Of a stretch of 64,000 nucleotides of DNA, positions 37,939 through 47,001 are shown piece after piece. This DNA comes from Psychrobacillus sp. NEAU-3TGS (GTDB taxonomy: Bacteria; Bacillota; Bacilli; Bacillales_A; Planococcaceae). A program made the position numbers and the translations under genes. The notes under the pieces were generated by a model. That model was not told the DNA's origin, made no database searches, and was given only the letters and a program-made list of their open reading frames with translations. Positions within the stretch are counted from its first letter, which is position 1. Each line of letters begins with the position of its first letter. The DNA is taken from positions 310,001 to 374,000 of the forward strand of contig NZ_JAPNOZ010000011.1 of NCBI RefSeq assembly GCF_029955155.1. The letters are read 5' to 3'.

Positions 37939-39231
37939 TTATGAAATTTTAGCGTTGTCTACTAAGAACTCAACTGTTTTTTGGAAACGAATGTCGTTTT
38001 CAAGCACTGCTGTACCACCAAGAGCTTTTTTAATATCTTCAGCAGACATATTGAATTGTGCAGCCATTTTTTCAAGTTCAGCATTTACATCTTCTTCTGT
38101 AGATTTCAATTCTTCTTGTTCAGCGATTGCTTCAAGTGTTAAAGAAACTTTTACGCGGCTGTTTGCATCTTCTTGCATTTGAGCACGTAATGCTGCTTCG
38201 TCTTGACCAGAGAATTGGTAATAAAGATCTAAGTTCATCCCTTGTTGTTCTAAGCGTTGACCAAATTCTTGAAGCATGCGATCTGTCTCAGACGCGATCA
38301 TTGCTTCTGGAATGTCGATTGTTGCATTAGCTGCAGCTGCTTCTACTAAGTTGTCGCGAAGTGTTTGTGCTGCTAATTGTTTTTTCTCTTCAGCAGCAAC
38401 TTCTTTTAGTTTTGCACGTAAAGCATCGATACCTTCTACTTCAGCATCGATTTCTTTTGCAAGTTCGTCGTTTAGTTCAGGAAGTTCTTTTCCTTTAACT
38501 TCTTTCACAGTTACTTTGAAAACTGCTTGTTTACCTGCTAGTTCAGCAGCATGGTATTCTTCTGGGAAAGTTACATCTACGTCTTTTGACTCGCCAGCTT
38601 TTACACCAACTAGTTGTTCCTCGAAGCCTGGGATGAAAGAGTTAGAACCGATTTCTAGTGGGTAGTCTGTTCCTGCTCCACCTTCAAATGCAACGTCATC
38701 AACGAAACCTTCAAAGTCGATTACAGCAGTATCGCCTTCTACGATTGCATCTTCTTTTACAACTAACTCAGCTAAACGAGTTTGTTGGCTTTTTAGTTGC
38801 TCTTCGATTTCTTCGTCTGTAACAGTTTCGTCTAATTTAGTTACTTCTAAACCTTTGTAATCACCTAAAGTTACTTCTGGTTTTACAACAACTTTTGCAG
38901 TGAATACTAAAGGTTGTCCTTTTTCCATCGTTACGATATCGATTTCAGGTTGATCTACTGGGTCAATACCAGCATCTTCAACAGCATGCCCATAAGCATG
39001 TGGAAGAATAACGTCTAGTGCATCTTGGAATAAAGATTCCACACCATACATTTTTTCGAACATTTGACGTGGCATTTTCCCTTTACGGAAACCAGGTACA
39101 TTTATTTGTTTTACAACTTTTTTAAACGCTTGGTCTAAACCTTTTGAAACTTCTTCTGCAGCTACTTCTACAGTTAATAAACCATTATTGCCTTCTTGTT
39201 TTTCCCATTTTACTGACAAATCCATTGACAT
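37939..39231 (-). CDS. tig: Trigger factor
   Basis: A 430-residue ribosome-associated chaperone and prolyl isomerase. The ribosome-binding signature [13 protein letters not shown] is at about residues 37-49; the PPIase domain begins [17 protein letters not shown]; the helical C-terminal domain is Glu- and Ala-rich. ATG 39231 lies after GGAGGT; the frame is open to 39246 without another site. Confidence 0.97.
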   Translation of the reverse strand: MSMDLSVKWEKQEGNNGLLTVEVAAEEVSKGLDQAFKKVVKQINVPGFRKGKMPRQMFEKMYGVESLFQDALDVILPHAYGHAVEDAGIDPVDQPEIDIVTMEKGQPLVFTAKVVVKPEVTLGDYKGLEVTKLDETVTDEEIEEQLKSQQTRLAELVVKEDAIVEGDTAVIDFEGFVDDVAFEGGAGTDYPLEIGSNSFIPGFEEQLVGVKAGESKDVDVTFPEEYHAAELAGKQAVFKVTVKEVKGKELPELNDELAKEIDAEVEGIDALRAKLKEVAAEEKKQLAAQTLRDNLVEAAAANATIDIPEAMIASETDRMLQEFGQRLEQQGMNLDLYYQFSGQDEAALRAQMQEDANSRVKVSLTLEAIAEQEELKSTEEDVNAELEKMAAQFNMSAEDIKKALGGTAVLENDIRFQKTVEFLVDNAKIS

Positions 39232-39325
39232 ATATTCTACCTCCAAAAATTAATTTACAATAATTTAGCAGCCTGTATTTTTACATACAGGGCGATTATA
39301 CACTAATTATATTGACAACTTGTAT

Positions 39326-39353
39326 ATTATAGCATAGTTGAATAGACTTTCAA
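39326..39353 (-). promoter_or_regulatory. Sigma-A promoter for tig
   Basis: TTGAAA at 39348-39353, 16-base spacer and TATAAT at 39326-39331 on the minus strand, ending 94 bases before the tig start. Confidence 0.7.
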
Positions 39354-39355
39354 CA

Positions 39356-40360
39356 TTATTCATCCACGATTACATCTGTTGATTCTTCCAATAATTTTAT
39401 GAACTCATTCAACTCATTTGGCTGAACACTTTCGTTTCCGAATAAAGTTTCAACAAAATTTACATATTCTCGTGCAACATCTTCATCGCTATATGCTTCC
39501 CAGTCTAATGGAAATAATGCATATGCATGGCTATGTACTAATCCTGTAGTCAACTGCAATTTAGTAGGGTCTTTCTCTAAAATACTATTAATATGTTGAG
39601 TAACAGACTCTACTCGTTCCATCGCATTTGGGCTAGGTGGGGAAACTGGATTGACTATTTGTTTTAAACCAAACTTTTCAATTAGTATATTGGTTGTTAC
39701 ACCATTAGATCCTAGTAGTAAAAGAGCAAGCGTTTGAATAGTAGGAGACACTTTTTTACTTTGGATAATTTCAATAATATTAGTGATTACTTCTTTTATA
39801 TCTTGGTGGAAAGCTTCTTGTATCAACGCTTCTTGCTTTGAAAAGTGTAACTTTTCAAACTCCTCAATCGCAAATTTCTCTTTGTCAGCGCTTGGGTTTG
39901 GCTCAGTGCTACTCCCAAGAAAGCTATCCTGCTCTTTAGCAAGTCGCCCACTTAATTCTTTTAACTGTAAAAAGTTTTTCTTTCTTTCATTCGTAAATCT
40001 TTTATCTACAAGTAATTTATTTAACACGCTGTCCACTTCATGATAAGCTTTTAAGTCGAGTAAGATAGTTAAGTAGAGTTCCACTATTTGTTCGAACAAA
40101 GGTGACTTTTTATTTAGTAGATCCTCACAAATAAGTTTTGCTTCTGGTTGACGATTAGTTTCTAATAGAGAAAGTATGTATACAATTAATATCGTGTCGT
40201 CTAGTTCAATATGTTCCTTTGCTTGATCAAAGCATTTAGCCGCTTCTATATGATTATTTACTTCTGCAAAAGCTAATCCGTCTTGTATTAGCTTTTCAAC
40301 CATTCCCGGAAAGAAAATAATATTTTCTTTCGTTTTAGGAACATGTTGTTTCTTTTTCAT
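39356..40360 (-). CDS. ysoA: YsoA-like TPR-repeat protein
   Basis: A 334-residue soluble helical protein with tetratricopeptide-like repeats in the first half (LIQDGLAFAEVNNHIEAAKC then FDQAKEHIELDDTILIVY; LETNRQPEAKLICEDLL) and a less repetitive, Glu-rich C-terminal half. It sits directly upstream of tig, the position of ysoA in B. subtilis. Its role is not known; TPRs point to protein-protein contacts. Confidence 0.72.
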   Translation of the reverse strand: MKKKQHVPKTKENIIFFPGMVEKLIQDGLAFAEVNNHIEAAKCFDQAKEHIELDDTILIVYILSLLETNRQPEAKLICEDLLNKKSPLFEQIVELYLTILLDLKAYHEVDSVLNKLLVDKRFTNERKKNFLQLKELSGRLAKEQDSFLGSSTEPNPSADKEKFAIEEFEKLHFSKQEALIQEAFHQDIKEVITNIIEIIQSKKVSPTIQTLALLLLGSNGVTTNILIEKFGLKQIVNPVSPPSPNAMERVESVTQHINSILEKDPTKLQLTTGLVHSHAYALFPLDWEAYSDEDVAREYVNFVETLFGNESVQPNELNEFIKLLEESTDVIVDE

Positions 40361-40433
40361 TTTACTCGCCTACCTTTGTCTTAATATATACTTATTATAC
40401 TATATCAGTTTATAGCTTTTTACTATATCCCGC

Positions 40434-41618
40434 TTACCTTTTTCTGAAAATTTCCACAGCAAGCCTCTTACAGTTATTTCTGTCGAAATAGTCTATGTAA
40501 TTGGAAGCTATAGTGTAAAAGGGATTTTCTGTATGATTACGCTCAGTTATATGAGACATGAATTCTATCACTTCATCTATTGTATTGGCTTTATACCCAT
40601 ACAAGTCTTTATCCAAATCTAGATAAGAACCTCTCATTTTTAAAAATTCCTCTTGATCAAAAGTAAAAAAGATGATGGGCTTATTCATATATAAAAAATC
40701 CCATGAAATACTAGAATAATCAGTAAGTAACATATCTGCTTCTATAATCTCATCCCCAATAGATATTTCATCAAAGCTATAAAATTTCACTTCTCCTCCG
40801 CTAATATCAATATTCCTAAAAAGGTGTTCAAATTTCTTCATAAATGGGTGCAACATTACTTTAAGATGAAGCTGCCCAAAAGAGATAAGTGCTTCCATTC
40901 GTTTATCTTGAAAGATTTTCAATGTGGATTGAAAATAATTACTCGCTAAAAATTCCTCCTCTGATAAATCGAATAACGTTTCTCTCCAGGTGAACATTAC
41001 CAGAATATGCTTTACCTTTTTTGAAGGCCTGTTTGGACCAAACCGGTCGAACCTTGCCATCCCTGTCACTATAAGTTTCTCTTCTGGTATCCCCCATTCG
41101 TGAAGCTTAATGTTTTTTTCGTATTGGGATGCACAGTTGAAGAAATTGCATCGGGCTAGTAAAGGTACGTCTTCTTTTTGAATAAGAATTTTTTTAAAGC
41201 ATTCAATTCCATGACTAATATGAATCATTATCGTTTTCTTGTTTAAGAATATGTACTTGTCGATAGAAGGTGCAATGTCATAAGCAATCGAATGACCGTG
41301 AATCGAATAATTTGCCTTAAAAAAAAGCAAATAGTTCCGAAAGCTACCTAAAGCCACAGCATTTGGTATACGTTGCTCTTTTATATAAGTTGTTTTCGGA
41401 TCATACATCCAATAGATATCCATCTCTTCACGATGATGTTCTATTAAATACCGATGAAACACAGAGGCGTTATCTTCATACTTCTCCCCTAAGTTCCCTC
41501 CGACTAAAACAATACTTTTTGTCTGCTTACCGAAAGACAATTTCGATAAAAGAAATGCTCCCAATACTTTTACAAATACTATTAACGGATCAAATGTCCC
41601 CTTAGTCTTCAATTCCAT
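40434..41618 (-). CDS. CDP-glycerol glycerophosphotransferase family protein
   Basis: A 394-residue TagB/TagF-type enzyme of wall teichoic acid or polyol-phosphate polymer synthesis. It has the family pattern HISHGIECFKK, GIPEEKLIVTGMARFDRF, LKVMLHPFMKKF and LLTDYSSISWDFLYMNKPII, the last being the diagnostic active-site region. It lacks the long N-terminal domain of TagF, so it may be a primase-like or side-chain enzyme. It is the first accessory gene after the conserved block and is not linked to other tag genes here. Confidence 0.88.
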   Translation of the reverse strand: MELKTKGTFDPLIVFVKVLGAFLLSKLSFGKQTKSIVLVGGNLGEKYEDNASVFHRYLIEHHREEMDIYWMYDPKTTYIKEQRIPNAVALGSFRNYLLFFKANYSIHGHSIAYDIAPSIDKYIFLNKKTIMIHISHGIECFKKILIQKEDVPLLARCNFFNCASQYEKNIKLHEWGIPEEKLIVTGMARFDRFGPNRPSKKVKHILVMFTWRETLFDLSEEEFLASNYFQSTLKIFQDKRMEALISFGQLHLKVMLHPFMKKFEHLFRNIDISGGEVKFYSFDEISIGDEIIEADMLLTDYSSISWDFLYMNKPIIFFTFDQEEFLKMRGSYLDLDKDLYGYKANTIDEVIEFMSHITERNHTENPFYTIASNYIDYFDRNNCKRLAVEIFRKR

Positions 41619-41768
41619 TGGTTTACTCCTTTCTTTCTAACACTATTTTTCCTAATCCTACAAAATAAAACATAAATACGTTTAAGTTTTCAGAATTCGG
41701 GAATAGTAATCTAATAACTTAATAACCTAATTTAGTAGTTTCAAAACATAGGAAAGGGGAAACAGTAT

Positions 41769-42992
41769 ATGAATAATAATATTTTATTTATCTCCGATCA
41801 TGGAGATCCATTGGCGCCCTTAGGCAGCGAACAAGCTGGCGGGCAGAATAATTATGTGAAACAACTCGCTTTAGCTCTTCAAAATGAAGGAAACACTGTA
41901 GATGTGGTTACACATTGGAGTAATCCACTAGACCCTCCTATAGAAAACTTTGGCCATTCTTGTCGAGTTATCCGAATAGGTGCAGGAAACAGAAGTTTCG
42001 TTCCAAAAAATGAACTATATAATTTATTACCAGCTTTTTATGAAGAGATGACGACAATCCTACCAATTTCAACATATGATCTAATTCACACACACTATTG
42101 GCTCTCAGGATTGTTAGGCTCTTTTTTAAAGGCTGAATATCATATACCTTGGATTCATACAAATCATTCATTAGGAATTGCAAAAGAATCAGCAACGGGA
42201 ATTGCGGAACCCTTAAGACTCTATACAGAAAAAATGATTTTAAGTTCTGCTGATTATATTGTTGCCACAACAAAAAGTGAAAAAAGCTTGATAAATAAAT
42301 TTGTCGAAAATCCTTCCCCAGTTAAAATTATTCCTATTGGGGTTGATCGAGCTTTCCGTCCTTTTCATCTAAAAAAAGAGGAAATCCTGCATCCTTATTT
42401 TGCATTTGCGGGAAGATTGCAAACTACAAAAGGAATTTACACTTTAATAGATGCTTTCCGTCTGCTGGTGGAAAAATACGATATTCATCCGACTACTAAG
42501 CTTGTTATAGCAGGCGGTGAATCAAATTGTGTTGACTTTCGCAACAAATTACCTAAGGATAATAAGTTAAAAGCTGCAATTCGAGGTCTAGAGGATAGAA
42601 TTGACTTTTTGGGAGCGAAATCTCAAAAACAACTCGCCTCTATATTTAATAGCGCTACTGCTGTAGTAGTTCCTTCTTTTTATGAATCATTTGGTATGGT
42701 TGCCGCCGAGGCACAAGCTTGTGGTTGCCCAGTTATCGCCTCAAAAGTAGGTGGTTTAACAGATATAGTAAAAAATCGAGTTACAGGTTTGCATGTTGAA
42801 AAAGGAAATGAAAATAATTTAGCACAGGCAATGAAAACAGTAATATCCAATAAAAATTATTCAAAAAAACTTGGAAAAAGTGCTGCTGTTTTTGCAAATC
42901 GAGAATTCAATTGGTCCATTCTAGCCAAACGGATGGATAGTTTATATGAGGTGGTAATTGGTGAAAGAAAAAGCTTTCGTGTTGGCAACTGA
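41769..42992 (+). CDS. Sucrose-phosphate-synthase-like GT4 glycosyltransferase
   Basis: A 407-residue GT-B retaining glycosyltransferase. The N-terminal GSEQAGGQNNYVKQLALAL loop and the HTHYWLSGL motif are typical of the sucrose-phosphate synthase and MshA branch of family GT4; the donor-binding half has AFAGRLQTTKGIYTL and the E-x7-E motif in PSFYESFGMVAAEAQACG. The stop overlaps a downstream phosphatase gene, in frame order synthase then phosphatase, as in sucrose synthesis operons. Product could be sucrose phosphate or another sugar-phosphate glycoside; the acceptor is not predictable. Confidence 0.82.
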   Translation: MNNNILFISDHGDPLAPLGSEQAGGQNNYVKQLALALQNEGNTVDVVTHWSNPLDPPIENFGHSCRVIRIGAGNRSFVPKNELYNLLPAFYEEMTTILPISTYDLIHTHYWLSGLLGSFLKAEYHIPWIHTNHSLGIAKESATGIAEPLRLYTEKMILSSADYIVATTKSEKSLINKFVENPSPVKIIPIGVDRAFRPFHLKKEEILHPYFAFAGRLQTTKGIYTLIDAFRLLVEKYDIHPTTKLVIAGGESNCVDFRNKLPKDNKLKAAIRGLEDRIDFLGAKSQKQLASIFNSATAVVVPSFYESFGMVAAEAQACGCPVIASKVGGLTDIVKNRVTGLHVEKGNENNLAQAMKTVISNKNYSKKLGKSAAVFANREFNWSILAKRMDSLYEVVIGERKSFRVGN

Positions 42993-43731
42993 CCTTGACG
43001 GGACACTGGTCGGTGATAACACCGCACTACACACACTACTAAGCTATTACGAGGAATCTAGTCTTGATATAGCTATTATTTATATTACAGGGAGGCATCT
43101 AGCCTCTTCCCTTTCCTTAATAACAGAGGAGAATTTACCACAACCAGACATTCTAATTACAGATGTCGGAACTGCTATCTATACATCTCTAAGTCTAACC
43201 GAAGAGGCGCTATGGACAGAAAAGATGCAAAGCGATTGGTATCCCCAAAAAATCATACGTATTGCTGAGAATTTCCCTCTTCTCAAAAGACAGGTTCTTC
43301 CAACCGATAATCGCATTTCCTATACTGTCCTTCAAAACGAGGAAGTGGTTAGAGAATTTAAACAAGCATTATGTGAAGAGAATATTCCTCACAAGCTCAT
43401 TTTCAGTTCCAATCGCGATGTGGATATACTTCCTCCGAATAGCGGTAAAGGAGAAGCATTATTATATGTCCTTCAAAATTATTTTCACAAGGAAGTTCAA
43501 GTGCTCGTTGCAGGAGATTCGGGAAATGATGTAGAGATGCTCTCTCTCGGCTACCCATCTGTTATCGTAGGAAATGCCCAGCAAGAACTAATCGACATGA
43601 CTAGCCATCCTCTTCTTTACCGAGCCTCTAAGCATTTCGCGGGAGGTATTCATGAGGCTTGGTTACATTTTTTTAATAAGAACAGCACAAGTGCCAATGT
43701 CGCCTGTAATAAGGAAACTGCGCGGTTGTGA
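42958..43731 (+). CDS. Sucrose-6-phosphate-phosphatase-like HAD hydrolase
   Basis: A 257-residue HAD phosphatase with motif I ATDLDGTLVGDN (residues 10-21), motif II IIYITGRHLAS, the lysine of GKGEALLYVL and motif IV VAGDSGNDVEML. The IIB-type cap and the DVDILP and LITDVGTAIY segments match the sucrose-phosphatase group. The frame is open from 42958, overlapping the upstream gene by 35 bases; GTG 42961 after GAGGTGG is the likely real start. With the upstream GT it would release a free disaccharide or glycoside, plausibly a compatible solute. Confidence 0.82.
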   Translation: MVKEKAFVLATDLDGTLVGDNTALHTLLSYYEESSLDIAIIYITGRHLASSLSLITEENLPQPDILITDVGTAIYTSLSLTEEALWTEKMQSDWYPQKIIRIAENFPLLKRQVLPTDNRISYTVLQNEEVVREFKQALCEENIPHKLIFSSNRDVDILPPNSGKGEALLYVLQNYFHKEVQVLVAGDSGNDVEMLSLGYPSVIVGNAQQELIDMTSHPLLYRASKHFAGGIHEAWLHFFNKNSTSANVACNKETARL

Positions 43732-43732
43732 G

Positions 43733-43925
43733 TTGAATGAAGTGTTCGCCATTTCCATGGGGTGAGCGATGAGCAATCCCCGCCGCTTAGTCGTACGTTG
43801 GGGTGACTCATTAGCCCATGTGGAACAAAGGTTAAGAACGCCAAATCGTGTGGCAACGCCTTTGAAATCAACATCCTGTTGCCCTCCACAGGAGTCGACG
43901 CCTGAGCGAAAATCAATTGTAATTG
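43733..43925. repeat. Dispersed GC-rich Bacillales repeat, type 3
   Basis: Immediately after the phosphatase stop: GTTGAATGAAGTGTTCGCC, TGAGCAATCCCCGCCGCTTA, TGTGGCAACGCCTTTGAAAT and CAGGAGTCGACGCCTGAGCG. GC content is clearly above the flanks. It starts with the same GTTGAATGAA seen at the left of the 25440 element. A short open frame through it is not considered a gene. Confidence 0.65.
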
Positions 43926-43967
43926 CTTATTTATTTATTATCGACTTGCTAAAAACAAAATCTCTAA

Positions 43968-44115
43968 CAGTTATTGGACTGGGTAAATCCAATAAATGGC
44001 TAAGGGCAATCAAACAGCTGTCGAAAGCAACCAATTCTAGTCTGAAAGCAACCAAACGACTGTTGAGAGCAACTATTTCTAGTCTGAAAGCAACCAAATT
44101 CCTCTAGAGAGCGCA
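43968..44115. repeat. 21-bp-phased array with GAAAGCAACCAAA units
   Basis: Six consecutive units begin AAGGGCAATC, GAAAGCAACC, GAAAGCAACC, GAGAGCAACT, GAAAGCAACC and GAGAGCGCAA, each 21 bases after the last. In the open frame this appears as a seven-residue repeat (KATNSSL, KATKRLL, RATISSL, KATKFL). It lies between convergent genes. Confidence 0.88.
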
Positions 44116-44208
44116 ATCAATTTTCATAAAACAAGTTTACTTGGAGTGAGACGACGGTAACTACCACGCAGTTTCCCTAGACCAAGTTCGAACAAATTTC
44201 TTAAATAC

Positions 44209-44243
44209 AAAAAAGCCAACCAGAAATGTAATATCCGGTTGGC
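44209..44243 (-). terminator. Terminator of the HELGH gene
   Basis: GCCAACC pairs with GGTTGGC across a loop of about 15 bases, then six T on the minus strand; 11 bases past the stop. Confidence 0.8.
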
Positions 44244-44253
44244 AATATATTTT

Positions 44254-44811
44254 CTAAGCAATTTGTACACTTTGTAAAGCAACAAGCTCCTCGTATAAAT
44301 GTAAATCCTCTTCATATAAGCTTTTATATGTTTCAAGGCTATGAGCTTTAACAGCTTCTAATATCTCCTCATCGACCAATTGAAAATCCTTATTAAGGTT
44401 CTGGGCATTTTCCCATGCTGTCTCTTCAAAAACGATATTCATCTCATGTTCCTCAATAAGCATGGCAAGTAAATCTATATTATTATAAAGCTCGTATAAT
44501 GAATGGCTCTTCTTTGTATCAAAAATTTCGAGAGTCCGAGATAATGTATTTAATAATGCATCACGGTCAATTGCATGACCTAATTCATGCATAGTAATTA
44601 TTTTAATATATAATTCAAGAGAAATCGGTGTTTGCATCTCTTTGCTTGCTTCTAGTAAACGATCCACGTCAAATCCAACATAATCACCAATAAAATTATA
44701 ACTCATATTTATTCCAGAGTTATCTTGTTTCAATTCAACGTCCATTCCGACAGCTTGCATAGTGGATTTGATCAAACGTTGAATATATTTCTCGTTGTAT
44801 TTATTTTTCAT
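44254..44811 (-). CDS. HELGH-motif putative zinc metalloprotein
   Basis: A 185-residue protein of unknown role. Residues 92-99 read MHELGHAID, an HExxH zinc-protease motif, and a later stretch EEHEMNIVFEETAWENAQ could provide the third ligand. No signal peptide or membrane segment is seen, so it is probably cytoplasmic. It is monocistronic, with its own terminator, between convergent repeat DNA and the structured element at 44852. Peptidase activity is inferred from the motif only. Confidence 0.65.
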   Translation of the reverse strand: MKNKYNEKYIQRLIKSTMQAVGMDVELKQDNSGINMSYNFIGDYVGFDVDRLLEASKEMQTPISLELYIKIITMHELGHAIDRDALLNTLSRTLEIFDTKKSHSLYELYNNIDLLAMLIEEHEMNIVFEETAWENAQNLNKDFQLVDEEILEAVKAHSLETYKSLYEEDLHLYEELVALQSVQIA

Positions 44812-44851
44812 TTATTGATCTGCTTCTCCTCGCATCTGATATATAAAACCT

Positions 44852-45015
44852 TTTTATCCCGCATTAACGGGCAGTAAGACTCCCACTTCAAGATTTAGAT
44901 TTAAAAAAAGCGATAAAGATAAGTGGGAGATCAACTGCCCGTAAAAGCCCGATTGGTTCAACTAACCATCAGTGGGGGATGAAGAAAACCCCCACTGATG
45001 GAAATTTCACTTTAT
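44852..45015 (+). repeat. Structured palindromic element, copy A (MITE/PATE-like or ncRNA)
   Basis: A 164-base block shared, in inverted orientation, with 47002-47217. It starts TTTTATCCCGCATTAACGGG, then has two nested nine-pair stems (ACGGGCAGT/ACTGCCCGT at 44867-44875 and 44934-44942; CTCCCACTT/AAGTGGGAG at 44880-44888 and 44921-44929), a linker CCCGATTGGTTCAACTAA, a 13-pair hairpin (CCATCAGTGGGGG at 44966-44978 with CCCCCACTGATGG at 44989-45001) and ends TTTCACTTTAT. No transposase gene is present. Subterminal hairpins suit a non-autonomous IS200/IS605-type element; a structured RNA is the alternative. Confidence 0.85.
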
Positions 45016-45121
45016 AGTATATGATAAAAAGAATTATTTTTTTCAACAGAAATAAATATATAACAATATTATTTTTAATTCAACGAAGACGAACTGAGTT
45101 TTCAGAGTGAGAAGAAACAAG

Positions 45122-45166
45122 AAAAGACACGCTTTAATCAAAAATCGATTAAAGCGTGTCTTTTTT
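45122..45166. terminator. Terminator after the first KGG gene
   Basis: AAAAGACACGCTTTAATC pairs perfectly with GATTAAAGCGTGTCTTTT around a seven-base loop, with T runs on both strands; 38 bases past the stop. Confidence 0.9.
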
Positions 45167-45203
45167 CATACTTATTAAGTTGTATTATATATCAATCTAT
45201 TAC

Positions 45204-45653
45204 TTAATCATTATCATCTTTGTTATTGCGTTGTTTACTCCGTGCTTCTCCGCCTTTACGTCCGGCTTCTTCTCTACTCATTTTGCCATCGTCATTATCA
45301 TTGTTGTCGTTGTCGCGTTGATTACTCCGCGCTTCTCCGCCTTTTGATCCAATTTCTTCATAAAAATCTCGGTCATGGTTTTCCGAAGTAGCTTCTCCGC
45401 CCTTGCGGCCAATTTCTTCGTAAAAGTCTCGATCATGGTTTTCTGAGGTAGCTTCTCCGCCTTTACGACCGATTTCCTCGTAAAAGTCTCGGTCATGGTT
45501 TTCCGAAGTAGCTTCTCCACCTTTTCTTCCAATTTCTTCGTAGAATTCACGATCATGATTTCTGGAGGTAGCTTCTCCGCCTTTACGTCCCGCTTCTTCG
45601 ACAGTCATTTTTTCATCATTGTTTCTGTTGCGATTGTTTTGCTTATTAGCCAT
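45204..45653 (-). CDS. KGG-repeat general stress protein (GsiB-like, long form)
   Basis: A 149-residue, very hydrophilic protein built from six KGG units of about 20 residues: first MTVEEAGRKGGEATSRNHD, then four of the form FYEEIGRKGGEATSENHD, and a last KMSREEAGRKGGEARSK after an Asn/Asp-rich spacer. These resemble GsiB of B. subtilis and plant LEA group 1 proteins and are thought to protect against water loss and other stress. Strong ribosome-binding site; a sigma-B-type promoter lies 56 bases upstream of the start. A two-unit paralogue is at 50884. Confidence 0.9.
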   Translation of the reverse strand: MANKQNNRNRNNDEKMTVEEAGRKGGEATSRNHDREFYEEIGRKGGEATSENHDRDFYEEIGRKGGEATSENHDRDFYEEIGRKGGEATSENHDRDFYEEIGSKGGEARSNQRDNDNNDNDDGKMSREEAGRKGGEARSKQRNNKDDND

Positions 45654-45708
45654 TATTCAATTCCTCCTTTAGATTTTTATCAAGCTTGTAATCAAGCTTA
45701 CTCTTTAT

Positions 45709-45733
45709 ATTCCCAGCTTCTATAAAGCTAAAC
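45709..45733 (-). promoter_or_regulatory. Sigma-B-type promoter of the long KGG gene
   Basis: GTTTAG at 45728-45733, spacer of 13, GGGAAT at 45709-45714 on the minus strand, close to the sigma-B consensus GTTTAA-N12-14-GGGTAT. The same arrangement and the following AGCTTGAT sequence are found before the second KGG gene. Confidence 0.75.
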
Positions 45734-45855
45734 ATGTAGTTTTAAAATTTTCACGGTTGTTAGTTAACCTTATTTCATGAGTAAAAGCTCACAAAAAATG
45801 CGTAGGGATGCGATAAAAACTCATCCCTACGCATGAAGATTACGGATTCTTCCGC

Positions 45856-46992
45856 TCAATCCATTTTAATAATAATACGCGAGGCATCTCCTGTAGCAAG
45901 TAAATCAAATCCCTCATTAATCTCCTCTAAAGAAATTATATTAGAAAGAAGTCGATCGACTGGTAGTCGCCCTTGCTCCATTAAGTTGATATAATTTGGA
46001 ATATCTCTTTTTGGAACACAGCTTCCTACGTACGATCCCTTTAACGTCCGTTCTTCAGCAGTCAAAGTAACATAAGGAAATGCAAATTTATGTTCAGGAT
46101 GGGGTAGTCCAGTTGTCGTCGTTACTCCTCCGCGTTTTGTTACACCGTATGCAACTTCCATTGCAGCAACAACTCCTGCCGTTTCAAATGCATAATCTAC
46201 TCCTCCATCCGTGTAAGCACGCACTTGCTCCACAACATCTGGATCATTCGAGTTAAATGTAGCAGTAGCTCCAAGCTCTTTTGCTTGTTCCAACTTCTTC
46301 TCATTAATGTCAATGGCAATGACCTCATTAGCCCCCGCTGCAATCGCCCCAAGTAATGCGCTCAATCCAATACCACCAAGTCCAATAACTGCCACTTTAC
46401 TCCCTAAAGTAACTTCCGCCGTATTTACTACAGCACCTACTCCTGTTATTACTGCACAGCCGAATAAAGCCATTTTTTCGAAAGGCAAATCTCTATCTAC
46501 TTTAACTAAGGAATTCTGCGCAACAACCGCATATTCGGAGAATGCGGAAACCCCAACATGGTGTCCAATGCTCTCTTCGCCATTATGAATACGCATACCG
46601 CCTCCGAGAAGCGTGCCCGCCCCATTTGCTTGGGCACCCGGTTCACATAACGCTGGTCGGCCTTCTGCACAGGGAATGCATTGACCACAGCTTGGTACAA
46701 ATACGCAAATAACCTTGTCTCCAGGCAGGAAGTTTGTTACACCTTCCCCCGTTTCAACTACGACTCCTGCTGCTTCATGACCAAGCGCCATAGGAAGGGG
46801 GCGTGGCCTGCTACCATTTATCACGGACAAATCGGAATGACATAAGCTTGCGGCTTTTATTTGTATTAATACTTCTCCAGCTCCAGGAGAATCTAGGTCT
46901 ACTTGCTCAATTTTAATGGGTCTACTAGATGCATAAGGTCGCTCTGCACCTGATTCACGTAAAATAGCAGATTTTACTTTCATAAAACTCAC
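45856..46992 (-). CDS. Zinc-dependent alcohol dehydrogenase
   Basis: A 378-residue MDR dehydrogenase. Catalytic zinc ligands in SLCHSDLS and GHEAAG, the four-cysteine structural zinc loop CGQCIPCAEGRPALC, and the NAD-binding GLGGIGLSALLGA followed by an acidic IDINEKK end (favouring NAD over NADP). The frame starts at 46992; ATG 46983 (MKVKSAI) is a likelier start, after GGAGTGAG. Oxidises a primary alcohol to an aldehyde; it lies downstream of the aldehyde dehydrogenase, with element copy B between them. Confidence 0.9.
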   Translation of the reverse strand: MSFMKVKSAILRESGAERPYASSRPIKIEQVDLDSPGAGEVLIQIKAASLCHSDLSVINGSRPRPLPMALGHEAAGVVVETGEGVTNFLPGDKVICVFVPSCGQCIPCAEGRPALCEPGAQANGAGTLLGGGMRIHNGEESIGHHVGVSAFSEYAVVAQNSLVKVDRDLPFEKMALFGCAVITGVGAVVNTAEVTLGSKVAVIGLGGIGLSALLGAIAAGANEVIAIDINEKKLEQAKELGATATFNSNDPDVVEQVRAYTDGGVDYAFETAGVVAAMEVAYGVTKRGGVTTTTGLPHPEHKFAFPYVTLTAEERTLKGSYVGSCVPKRDIPNYINLMEQGRLPVDRLLSNIISLEEINEGFDLLATGDASRIIIKMD

Positions 46993-47001
46993 TCCTTTAT
47001 G

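Noticed and set aside
43769-44107. A 112-codon frame with KAT-type seven-residue repeats
   Set aside because: First half is a GC-rich dispersed repeat and second half the 21-bp array; no initiation signals.
45278-45556. Overlapping frame inside the KGG gene
   Set aside because: It is a shadow produced by the 60-base DNA repeat of the KGG gene in another frame.
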